Shown one piece after another: positions 1 through 6,219 of a stretch of DNA of 7,161 nucleotides (within the stretch, counting starts at the first letter, position 1; each line of letters begins with the position of its first letter). The stretch covers positions 1 to 7,161 of the forward strand of contig JBCDBY010000237.1 of the NCBI GenBank assembly GCA_039182715.1. Direction: 5' to 3'. A program made the translations under genes and the position numbers. The stretch comes from JBCDBY01 sp039182715 (lineage in GTDB: Bacteria > Planctomycetota > PLA2). The notes under the pieces are model-generated. The model did no database searches and was not told where the DNA came from. It saw only the letters and a list, made by a program, of their open reading frames with translations.

Positions 1-123
1 CGCCGACACCGTGCGACCGGAACTGATCGCCGCCAGCGCCGCGACGGCCGCGGCGATGAAGACGACCACCATGAGCATGACCCCTCGCTCCGTGACCTTC
101 GTCCTCGAAGTGCTGTTCTGCAT
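1..123 (-). CDS. PilX-like prepilin protein, N-terminal part only (runs off left edge)
   Basis: Forty-one codons are visible, read from the ATG at 121-123 to the window edge. An AGAGGA Shine-Dalgarno-like site lies 8 nt upstream of that ATG. The product begins with a short polar, basic leader ending in ERG (residues 12-14), followed by a hydrophobic segment, about residues 15-33, then SSGR. From Gly14 on it aligns without gaps to the N-terminus of the 825-residue PilX-like protein in this window, with 17 of 28 positions identical, including the shared LAAISSGR. Gly14 sits where a prepilin peptidase would cut. As in GspK/PilX-type proteins, no glutamate is seen at +5. I infer a paralogous inner-membrane-inserted pilus or pseudopilus subunit. 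The rest of the protein is outside the window, so its passenger domain is unknown. It is the first gene after the C45-like hydrolase, 125 nt downstream on the same strand. Confidence 0.75.
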   Translation of the reverse strand, partial: MQNSTSRTKVTERGVMLMVVVFIAAAVAALAAISSGRTVSA

Positions 124-248
124 GGCTGCGTTCCTCTTTCTGCGTGCGGCCCGTGTCGAGGAATCTCGACGTTCCGCGTGCCGCGAAGGAGATCGCGCAA
201 CTCGTGCACCATTCGTGCGGAATCGCGGCGCGACTGTCCCGCTCCGGA

Positions 249-1427
249 TCAGTCGCCGAACAGGCGCTTGCGATCGAGGCGCACGTAACGCCCATGGGCG
301 GCGGGAAGTTGGTCCCCCACCGCCACTTCGAGCGCGCGCAGGCGAGGCAGAAAAATCATCGCCTGCACGTTGAGGAAGAACGGGGTCGCGGTGTCGCGCA
401 GCGCCTGGCGAACACCTTCGACGTCGATGCGCCCGTGCTTCTCGCGCAGGAACGTCTCGAGCGTCTCGTAGCGGCGGGTGCCGACCTTCCACTTCGTGTC
501 GCGCAGGAGCTCCGAAACGAAGAAGTTGGTGCTGCAGACGGCGCCGCGGTCCGCCGGGCGGCGGGCGATCCTGTCGGCATCGAACTCGAGCACCTCGCTG
601 ACGCCGGCGGCGTCCACCACGGTGAAGTTGTTGGGCACGGTGCGCTTGGTCTTCGCGATGTGGTCGCCGACGTCGCCCGCCTTGCGCGCGGCGAGGAGCG
701 CGTCGCGGTACATCAGCATGTAGGGCACGCCCGGGCGCGCCGGCTTGCCGGGGTGGATCGCCATCGTCGCGCCGCAGACGCCGTGCTCGTTCATGCCGCT
801 CAGCACGCCGATGAGCCCGGGCCAGGTCACCGCCGCGACCGCCGGGGCGTCGGGCGCCTCGAAGACGAGCACGATCGTGGCGCGCTGCAGGATGTTGCGG
901 CCGGGGAAGTCGAGATTACGGCCGAAGAGGATCTCGCCCTCCTTCGTCGCCTCCTTGCCCGCGACGAGAGTCGAGCACATCGCCATCTGCATGCGGTCGA
1001 CGGAGCACTGCACGCGCAGAACCGTCTCGTACGAAAGGCCCGCGCCCTCGGCGAGGCCGCGAAGCTCCTGGCGATACGCGTCCGGCAGGAAGGGCTCGCA
1101 GCGCGCGGCCCACTCCTCCATCGCGCGCGCACCGATCAGCTTCACGGAGAAGCCCTCGTAGTACTCGCGCACGAGGAAGTGGATCTGGTCGCGAAAGAGG
1201 CGGCCGTGCTGCCGCCCCATCTCGAAGGGCGTGCCCTTCAGGCGCGCGACGGGTAGCCCGTCGACGAGGGTGAGGCGACCGCGCTCCGCGGCCGGCACCT
1301 CGTTCGGCTGGACCGGCGGCGGCGTCGGCGCGCCGGAGCCGTAGGTCGCATCGACGAAGTGCGAAAGGACCGCGAGCAGAACGAGCACGAAGCCCGCGGA
1401 GAAAAGCGGCAGGCGCGGGGAGCGCAT
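249..1427 (-). CDS. C45 / choloylglycine hydrolase-like Ntn hydrolase, membrane-anchored or exported
   Basis: The 392-residue product has a basic start and a hydrophobic segment (about residues 8-24) with no lipobox, then a Pro-rich linker, so it is probably exported or membrane-anchored. The catalytic domain follows the acyl-CoA:6-aminopenicillanate acyltransferase (peptidase C45) / linear amide hydrolase pattern: KGTPFEMGRQHG at 64-75; the likely nucleophile Cys151 in MCST; GRNLDF at 169-174; GMNEHGVCGA at 211-220; and a late CSTNFF motif at 298-303 in the place of the family's TN-F/NHF motif. In this superfamily self-cleavage before the Cys exposes the N-terminal nucleophile, and members hydrolyse linear amide bonds. 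The substrate cannot be told. I chose the ATG at 1427 because the hydrophobic segment follows directly and the 48 codons upstream look non-coding. Its Shine-Dalgarno is weak. It stands alone, 202 nt after the TPR gene, and may have its own promoter, though I see no clear one. Confidence 0.8.
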   Translation of the reverse strand: MRSPRLPLFSAGFVLVLLAVLSHFVDATYGSGAPTPPPVQPNEVPAAERGRLTLVDGLPVARLKGTPFEMGRQHGRLFRDQIHFLVREYYEGFSVKLIGARAMEEWAARCEPFLPDAYRQELRGLAEGAGLSYETVLRVQCSVDRMQMAMCSTLVAGKEATKEGEILFGRNLDFPGRNILQRATIVLVFEAPDAPAVAAVTWPGLIGVLSGMNEHGVCGATMAIHPGKPARPGVPYMLMYRDALLAARKAGDVGDHIAKTKRTVPNNFTVVDAAGVSEVLEFDADRIARRPADRGAVCSTNFFVSELLRDTKWKVGTRRYETLETFLREKHGRIDVEGVRQALRDTATPFFLNVQAMIFLPRLRALEVAVGDQLPAAHGRYVRLDRKRLFGD

Positions 1428-1629
1428 GGGGAGCAGGCTAGCACGGGATGGAGGGAGGGGGGTATGCGCGGCGCGCTTCACGCCGCACGCTACACGCCCG
1501 AACGAGGTTCGAGCGGGCGAAGGCGTGATGCTCGCCGCGGGAACCGGCCCATCGGCCCGATCCTGCCGCAACCCCGCGCGACAGGTGCCCGGCGTGCAGC
1601 GTGCAGCGCGGGGCGCGCGGCGTGCCCCC
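1428..1629. other. Intergenic spacer between the TPR and C45-like genes
   Basis: This 202-bp, very GC-rich spacer carries no gene I can support. An 8-bp inverted repeat (CCCCGCGC 1572-1579, GCGCGGGG 1606-1613) with a long loop lies just past the TPR stop, and a direct repeat GCGTGCA occurs nearby. Either could be chance at this GC content. It probably includes the end of the TPR transcript and a promoter for the C45-like gene, but neither is recognisable. Confidence 0.4.
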
Positions 1630-2442
1630 CTAGCTCCGTCGCTTTACCCGCTTGATCTTCGGCGGGTACTTCTCGAGGCGCTCGAGCGTCGTGACGAGCT
1701 CTTCGACGTCCGCCTCGCGCGCGGGCTTGTCCTCCCACAGGCGGATCAGGTTGCGCATCGCGCCCTTGTGGTAGGCGTAGAGCGCGAGCACGCGCTCGAA
1801 GGCGCGCGCCGCCTCGTCCTCGCGGCCGAGCTCCATCAGGCAGAGGCCGCGCATGTTGTGGACGGTGTAGTCGTCCTTGAAGCGCTTGGCGAGCTGGTTG
1901 TACTGGTCGAGCGCCTTGCCGTACTTCTTGCTCTCGACGTAGAGGCGGCCATAGGTCTCGATCAGGCGGAAGTCGCCCTTGACCAGCTTGGAGGCCGCCT
2001 CGAGGCTCTTTTCCGCGTCCTCGAACTTCTGCAGCTCGATCTGCAGCCCGGCGACCTGCATCCAGAGGTTCGCGTTGCCGCGCATCTCGACGCTCGTCTT
2101 CAGGCAGGCCAACGCCTCCTTCTTCTCGCCGCGCTTCAGGTGGAGCTGGCCGAGCCGGCTCTGCGCGAGCGGGTAGAGGGAGTGTTCCTTCGGCACGCGG
2201 CCGTACTCGGCGACCGCCTTCTTGTCCTTGCCCTTCTTCTCGTGCACCTGGCCGAGGTAGAAGGACGCGTCGAAGCACTTGTTGTCGCGACGCAGCGCGG
2301 CCTCGAAGAGGGCGCCGGCGCGGTCGTACTTCTTGGCGTTGAACGCGGTGATGCCCTTCTCGAGCATCGTCCAGGCGCTCGTCTCCGCGGCGGCGACGGG
2401 CGCGAGTGCGAGCAGGGCGGTCAGCAGCGCGATGAATCGCAT
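1630..2442 (-). CDS. Exported TPR-repeat protein
   Basis: The 270-residue product starts with a classical signal peptide: MRFIALLTALLALAPVAAA, probable cleavage after AAA19. The mature part is almost entirely tetratricopeptide repeats, about six units at roughly 23-56, 57-90, 91-124, 125-157, 158-191 and 192-225. Typical TPR spacing is visible, for example GREDEAARAFERVL near 206-219. A basic tail (IKRVKRRS) ends the protein. TPR proteins are protein-protein scaffolds; periplasmic ones often help assemble envelope or pilus machinery, but no partner can be named from sequence. The start at 2442 overlaps the stop of the upstream membrane-protein gene by one base (TAATG), and purine-rich GAG codons just before serve as Shine-Dalgarno, so translation is probably coupled. 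The upstream in-frame extension is arginine-rich and reads as an antisense artefact of the neighbouring gene, so I rejected it. Confidence 0.87.
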   Translation of the reverse strand: MRFIALLTALLALAPVAAAETSAWTMLEKGITAFNAKKYDRAGALFEAALRRDNKCFDASFYLGQVHEKKGKDKKAVAEYGRVPKEHSLYPLAQSRLGQLHLKRGEKKEALACLKTSVEMRGNANLWMQVAGLQIELQKFEDAEKSLEAASKLVKGDFRLIETYGRLYVESKKYGKALDQYNQLAKRFKDDYTVHNMRGLCLMELGREDEAARAFERVLALYAYHKGAMRNLIRLWEDKPAREADVEELVTTLERLEKYPPKIKRVKRRS

Positions 2443-2837
2443 TACTCCTCCTCCTCGTCGTCTTCCTCGGCGACGACGACACCGAGGCCGTTGAGCTGCG
2501 ACATCGCCTTGCGGAGCGACTCCTCGTTGCGCTTCTTGCGCGCGTCGTCGCTGCCGTTGAGGTTGCCCCACTCGACCGAGTCGAGCAGCGAGACGGTCTC
2601 CGCCTCGGACTCGCTCGGCGTGGCGGTCTCGCCCGTGCGCCACGAGGCGCTGGCGATGCGGCCCTGCGGCACCATCGGCTCGACCTCGATTACGTTCTCG
2701 TCGACCGGCTTGTTTTCCGAAGCCTGCGCCTCGGTCTCGTCGTCGCCGCCCGACACCCAGATCATGCCGCCGACCGTGGCCGCGATGATGAGCGCGCCCA
2801 GCAGCAGGGGCATGGGTGATTTCCCTTGATCCGCCAT
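2442..2837 (-). CDS. Small single-pass membrane protein with acidic tail, unknown function
   Basis: I do not recognise the family. The 131-residue product has a short N-terminus, one hydrophobic segment (about residues 10-28, PLLLGALIIAATVGGMIWVS) and then a polar, disordered-looking region rich in Asp, Glu and Ser. A short motif DSVEWGNLNG (86-95) and a basic helix-like stretch (KKRNEESLRKAMSQLNGLG, 101-119) stand out, and the protein ends in EEDDEEEE. With few positive charges before the segment its topology is uncertain; most of the chain is probably periplasmic. The start is well supported: GGAGG lies 7 nt upstream of the ATG. It overlaps the TPR gene by one base, so the two products are likely made together and may interact. 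The gene starts 73 nt after the hairpin that ends the pseudopilin operon, so it probably has its own promoter, although I cannot see convincing -35/-10 boxes. Confidence 0.8.
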   Translation of the reverse strand: MADQGKSPMPLLLGALIIAATVGGMIWVSGGDDETEAQASENKPVDENVIEVEPMVPQGRIASASWRTGETATPSESEAETVSLLDSVEWGNLNGSDDARKKRNEESLRKAMSQLNGLGVVVAEEDDEEEE

Positions 2838-2913
2838 GATTCAGCCTCCGCGCCGGTGCGGCGCACGTCTTTCATCGACAGGTGCGATAGCCCGCTTGAT
2901 GGGCCCAAAGAAC

Positions 2914-2940
2914 GGGGGCGACTCGCTTCGAGTCGCCCCC
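2914..2940 (-). terminator. Probable intrinsic terminator of the pseudopilin operon
   Basis: A perfect 12-bp stem (2914-2925 paired with 2929-2940) with a CTT/AAG loop lies 25 nt beyond the stop of the GspJ-like gene. In the minus-strand transcript it is followed by GUUCUUUGGG, a short U-rich run and not a long tract, so termination may be partial. The stem is symmetric, but only the minus-strand direction has a gene ending into it. It separates the pseudopilin genes from the membrane/TPR pair. Confidence 0.65.
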
Positions 2941-2954
2941 GGATTCGCGTTGGT

Positions 2955-2977
2955 CCGAAGAACGGTCAGTTCTTCGG
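2955..2977 (-). other. Stem-loop enclosing the stop codon of the GspJ-like gene
   Basis: The 9-nt arms CCGAAGAAC (2955-2963) and GTTCTTCGG (2969-2977) are exact inverted repeats around a 5-nt loop. The TGA stop codon of the GspJ-like gene (2966-2968) lies in that loop. The 3' half of the coding end therefore folds with the first bases of the trailer. It stands 14 nt before the 12-bp terminator hairpin and could protect the mRNA end or slow release. Chance cannot be excluded, but a 9-bp perfect stem exactly at the stop codon is notable. Confidence 0.5.
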
Positions 2978-3652
2978 GTTGATCGTGATCGCGTTCGCGT
3001 AGCGGCGCACGCCCTGCCCGTCCGGGCTGCGGCGTCCGGTCACCAGCGAGATCACCACGGTGCCGTCCGCGCGCGGGTTGACGTTGAAGACGTCGACCCG
3101 CTGGGCGACCGTCCGCGTGGGACGGCCGTCCGCCTCGCGGATGAGGCGGCGCTGGTTGTCGACGCGATAGGTGACCCAGCCCGACCACTGCGGCAGGATC
3201 GAGCCCGCCGTCGCGTTGAACTGGTAGCCGATCACCTTGCGGAAACGGAGCTGGCTCTGGTTGGAGACCTCCATCTCGCGCGCCTGCATCTTGTTCGCGC
3301 CCACTTCCCACTTGCCGCCCGTCTGGGTGGCGGACTTCATGGTGCGGGTCACCAGCTTGGCCTTCGTGTACGGCGTCGGCGCGCCGTTGTCGGTCGACAC
3401 GTTGAACACCGCCTCGGGAGGCGTGCTGTCCAGGCCATCGGTATCCTGCGCGATCATCGAGGTCGCCTGGAGCTCGTTGTAGATCTTGGTCAGCGCCTTC
3501 TTGTTCTGGGATCCGAGATCGATCTGCACCGAGGCCGTCTGCGACGAGCGCGTGACGCCGGTGAAGGTCGAGTAGATGTAAAGCGATCCCGTTGCGAAGA
3601 TGGCCACCGCCACGACCGCTTCCGCGAGCGTGAAGCCGTGTTGCCTGCGCAT
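2966..3652 (-). CDS. GspJ/PilW-like minor pseudopilin (prepilin-type N-terminus)
   Basis: The 228-residue product has a class III prepilin signal: the short basic leader MRRQHG, then FTLAEAVVAVAIFATGSLYIY. The predicted prepilin peptidase cut is after Gly6. Phe at +1 would be N-methylated, and Glu at +5 (residue 11), needed for subunit assembly, is present. A globular, strand-rich C-terminal domain without cysteines follows (residues about 35-228), of the size seen in GspJ/PilW minor pseudopilins. The product would sit in the inner membrane and enter a pseudopilus or type IV pilus tip. I chose the ATG at 3652 because GAGGAGGT (3658-3665) lies 5 nt upstream and the leader then has the standard length. 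An alternative ATG at 3676, with AGGA before it, would add eight residues. The gene starts 32 nt after the PilX-like gene and is the last of the operon. Assignment to GspJ rather than another minor pilin is tentative. Confidence 0.82.
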   Translation of the reverse strand: MRRQHGFTLAEAVVAVAIFATGSLYIYSTFTGVTRSSQTASVQIDLGSQNKKALTKIYNELQATSMIAQDTDGLDSTPPEAVFNVSTDNGAPTPYTKAKLVTRTMKSATQTGGKWEVGANKMQAREMEVSNQSQLRFRKVIGYQFNATAGSILPQWSGWVTYRVDNQRRLIREADGRPTRTVAQRVDVFNVNPRADGTVVISLVTGRRSPDGQGVRRYANAITINPKN

Positions 3653-3657
3653 CGGAT

Positions 3658-3665
3658 ACCTCCTC
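3658..3665 (-). promoter_or_regulatory. Shine-Dalgarno deciding the GspJ-like start
   Basis: GAGGAGGT on the minus strand is an almost ideal anti-16S match, 5 nt from the ATG at 3652. It favours that start over the in-frame ATG at 3676, whose AGGA overlaps the stop codon of the preceding gene. Confidence 0.7.
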
Positions 3666-3684
3666 GTATGGTTCATTTCGATTC

Positions 3685-6162
3685 CTAGTTGTTGTCGCGC
3701 ACGAGCATGATCGGCACGAAGTAGGTCAGCACCGGACGGGGAACCTCGACGAAGTTGGGCGGCGGGTTGAACAGCAGGTTGATGTCGAACTGCATGTTGC
3801 CGCTGACGAACCCGTGCTGCACCTCGGAGATGCCCTTCTTGGTCCGGATCCAGGTCTCCAGGATGCGGTTGTTGGAGATGACGCCGCCGATGCGACGCAG
3901 CGCGTTCTTCTTGAACTTCTTCTCCTTCCAACCGGTCTTCTGGTAGGCGCGGTACGCCTCGAGCTGCTCGGCCGTGTAGTACCGCTCGCGGTTCTTGGTC
4001 GAGCTCTTGGTGAGGTCGCCGGTGTCCTTGGTCACGAACCCGTCGATGCCGACGCGGCCGCCGACGGACATGAGCGTGCCGTTGACCTCCGCGTAGCTCG
4101 GGATGCTGCTCGTGAGCAGGATGTCGTCACGCGAGATGACGCCCAGCGTGCTGTTGCCGGTGTAGGAGCTGTTGCGCTCGTACTTCTTCGTGTAGTCGGA
4201 CGCGGTGCCGTTCGACATCGCGGTGTTGCCGTTGCTGTCGACGTACTGGATGTTGCCGGTCACACGCACCTGCTCGTTGGCCACGATCGTGAGACGACCG
4301 TCGAGCTTGCCCTGGAGCTTGTTGATGCGGCCGTCGATGTACATCGTGCCGCCGCTGCCGGACTGCAGCGTGATCTCGGTGGTCTCGATCAGCTCGGGCT
4401 TGATGTAGACCTCTTCCACCCAGTTCTCGGTGATGGTCTCGTAGTCGTTGACCTTGTATTCCTCTTCGACGGGCTGGACCTCGTACACGGGCTCCTCGCG
4501 CGTCTTGGTGACGGTCTCGACGATCGGGACCTCGCGGGTCCGCTCGACCTCGCGCTCCTCGTAGATGGGCACGTTGCGGGTCTGCTCGACGTCACGCCAC
4601 TCGTAGATGTTCTGCGTCTTCTCGTACGGGACCTGGACGGTCTCGTACACCGGCTCCTCGACGGTGTAGGGCACCGACCTGTAGCCGGCGACGTAGTCCT
4701 CGGTGACGGTGTACTGTTCCTCGACCCAGACCTCGACCATGATGTCGGTCGCGCCGGAGCCGCCGACCGTACCGCCACCCGCGCTCGGGTCGATCTCGCT
4801 CAGCGGAACGAGCTTCTTGACGGTGCGCGTCTTGGTGACCGTGCGGGTCTCCATGATCGGCTCCTGGTTGTAGAGCGTCTTGGTCTGCGTGCCGGTCTGG
4901 CGCTGCTCGGTGCGGTACTTGGTGACCGTCTCCGTGCCGATCTTGAACTTCTTGCGGACCGTGTAGGTCTCCTGGTCGGTGCCGGTCTGAACCTGCTCCG
5001 TGACGGTGTAGGTCTCCGTCTCGTAGCCGGTGACGACGTCCTCGTCGTACTCGACCGTCTCGGTGCCGACCTGGACCGGCTTCTCGACGATGCGGGTCTC
5101 GTAGTGGAAGCCCGCGTACTGCTGGTAGGAGTTGGAGCGCTCGATCATCTCGAAGCGGGGCTTGCTCCACTCCTTGATCTTGACCTTGTCGCCCTCGAAG
5201 AAGATCTCGGCGTCGAGGCCGGGCTGGCCCTCGAAGACGTCGGCCTTGCCCTTCAGGTCCTCGAAGTCGACCTGTTCGAGCTCGATCGGCGCGGCGGCGT
5301 CGTTGCCCTCGACGATGTTGGTGTTCTCGGTCGTGGCGCCGGCCTCGTACTTGAAGCCGTTGACCGCGGAGACCGGGTCCTGGTAGTCGCCGTTGGCGAA
5401 GTAGAACGCCAGCGTCTGGTTGGAGTGGACGAGGCCGCGCGGCGATCCGGAGACGCCGAGCGTGCCGCGGTTCTGGAAGAAGACGAAGCTGCTGAACGGC
5501 TCGCTCTCGCGGATGAGCGCGCTCACCAGGCGCACGGTGTCACCCGAGCGGCCGGCGGCCTCGATCACGTAGAAGGCGTCCGTGAGGCCGCCCGGATCGA
5601 CGTTGGTGACGTTCTTGCCGTTGAGCTTCTGCAGGCGGCGAATGTAGTCGCGCGCCCGGTAGGCACGCACGTTGGTGCCCTCGAGCAGACCGAACTCGAC
5701 GCCCTCGGGATCGTCGAGCCAGCTCTCGTCACTGCCCTTGTCGAGCGTGACGGTCTTCTGCTTGGCGTCGCCCTCGGCGACGTAGCCGGACTGGATGCCG
5801 GCCGGCTTCTCCGCGCGGACGAGCTTGCCCTCGTCGTCATACGCGTAGAGCGGGTCGGTCTTCTCCTTGACGCCCGTCACGGTGCCGCCGTAGACGCCGT
5901 TGATGGCGTTCTGCAGGGCCACATTCTTGTTGTCCGCGTTGTACGCGCTGGTGTTGATGACGTTCATCGCCATATGCAACTGCGCGTACGCGCGGTTGAA
6001 CGCGCGGGTCTCCTCCTCCAGAACGCGTTGGGTCCGTGTCTCGTGGACCACGCGTCCGGAGCTGATGGCGGCCAGGCCGGCGATCGCCGACGCAATGACC
6101 AGGACGATGAGGAGCATATTGCCCCTTCGCCGTCGCTCTCGGTGTCTCGTGTTGAAAAGCAT
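3685..6162 (-). CDS. PilX-like protein with large Tyr/Thr/Val/Glu repeat block
   Basis: The 825-residue product starts with a basic leader ending RRRRG (Gly14) and a hydrophobic segment NMLLIVLVIASAIAGLAAI, like PilX/GspK-type prepilins, without Glu at +5. After a helical stretch (about 40-90) and a mixed domain, residues 225-325 carry GLVHSNQTLAFYF and LDAEI. These resemble the 'HSN' start of the passenger domain of bacterial PilX-like (DUF4900-type) proteins. Residues about 356-592 are a low-complexity repeat block in two halves joined by a Gly-rich linker (461-470); the first half has a 15-residue period. Residues about 595-825 resume a beta-rich, possibly helix-like domain: GGTMYIDGRI, DGRLTIVANEQVRVTGNIQY, LGVISRDDILL, then RRIGGVISNNR and NPPPNFVEVPRP near the end. 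The start at 6162 has AGGGGA 5 nt upstream. It lies 57 nt after the GspI-like gene and 32 nt before the GspJ-like gene, so it is probably co-transcribed. Role as a pilus/pseudopilus subunit or surface protein is inferred. Confidence 0.78.
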   Translation of the reverse strand: MLFNTRHRERRRRGNMLLIVLVIASAIAGLAAISSGRVVHETRTQRVLEEETRAFNRAYAQLHMAMNVINTSAYNADNKNVALQNAINGVYGGTVTGVKEKTDPLYAYDDEGKLVRAEKPAGIQSGYVAEGDAKQKTVTLDKGSDESWLDDPEGVEFGLLEGTNVRAYRARDYIRRLQKLNGKNVTNVDPGGLTDAFYVIEAAGRSGDTVRLVSALIRESEPFSSFVFFQNRGTLGVSGSPRGLVHSNQTLAFYFANGDYQDPVSAVNGFKYEAGATTENTNIVEGNDAAAPIELEQVDFEDLKGKADVFEGQPGLDAEIFFEGDKVKIKEWSKPRFEMIERSNSYQQYAGFHYETRIVEKPVQVGTETVEYDEDVVTGYETETYTVTEQVQTGTDQETYTVRKKFKIGTETVTKYRTEQRQTGTQTKTLYNQEPIMETRTVTKTRTVKKLVPLSEIDPSAGGGTVGGSGATDIMVEVWVEEQYTVTEDYVAGYRSVPYTVEEPVYETVQVPYEKTQNIYEWRDVEQTRNVPIYEEREVERTREVPIVETVTKTREEPVYEVQPVEEEYKVNDYETITENWVEEVYIKPELIETTEITLQSGSGGTMYIDGRINKLQGKLDGRLTIVANEQVRVTGNIQYVDSNGNTAMSNGTASDYTKKYERNSSYTGNSTLGVISRDDILLTSSIPSYAEVNGTLMSVGGRVGIDGFVTKDTGDLTKSSTKNRERYYTAEQLEAYRAYQKTGWKEKKFKKNALRRIGGVISNNRILETWIRTKKGISEVQHGFVSGNMQFDINLLFNPPPNFVEVPRPVLTYFVPIMLVRDNN
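4387..5097 (-). repeat. Coding repeat block in the PilX-like protein (residues about 356-592)
   Basis: The first half repeats every 15 residues: Gly at 379, 394, 409 and 424 begins the units GYETETYTVTEQVQT, GTDQETYTVRKKFKI, GTETVTKYRTEQRQT and GTQTKTLYNQEP; a shorter unit starts at Gly366. After the linker SAGGGTVGGSG (460-470) the second half has looser units marked by Val-Pro at 497, 511, 531 and 545, for example VPYTVEEPVYETVQ and VPIYEEREVERTRE. The composition is dominated by Tyr, Thr, Val, Glu and Arg, suggesting extended or beta structure with alternating charges. DNA copies are diverged, so the repeat is old or under selection at the protein level. Confidence 0.75.
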
Positions 6163-6219
6163 GCTGTCCCCTGGTGGATAAGCGCAACGGGTTCTGCCGA
6201 CCCGACCTGCGCGTGATGT

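Noticed and set aside
155..170. Short hairpin GTCGAG/CTCGAC after the C45-like gene as a terminator
   Set aside because: The 6-bp stem has no U-run after it on the minus strand, and such stems are common by chance here.
144..1256. 370-codon plus-strand frame over the C45-like gene
   Set aside because: Antisense to a gene with family motifs; its composition is Ala/Arg/His/Leu-rich with no recognisable domain.
1426..2829. 467-codon plus-strand frame over the TPR and membrane genes
   Set aside because: It spans two coupled minus-strand genes and an intergenic spacer, has a poly-Ser run that mirrors the poly-Glu tail, and shows no domain.
3814..6216. 800-codon plus-strand reading frame opposite the PilX-like gene
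   Set aside because: It is exactly antisense to a gene with clear prepilin features. Its product is a Leu/Val/Asp/Arg-rich mix without domains, as expected from GC-rich codon bias on the other strand.
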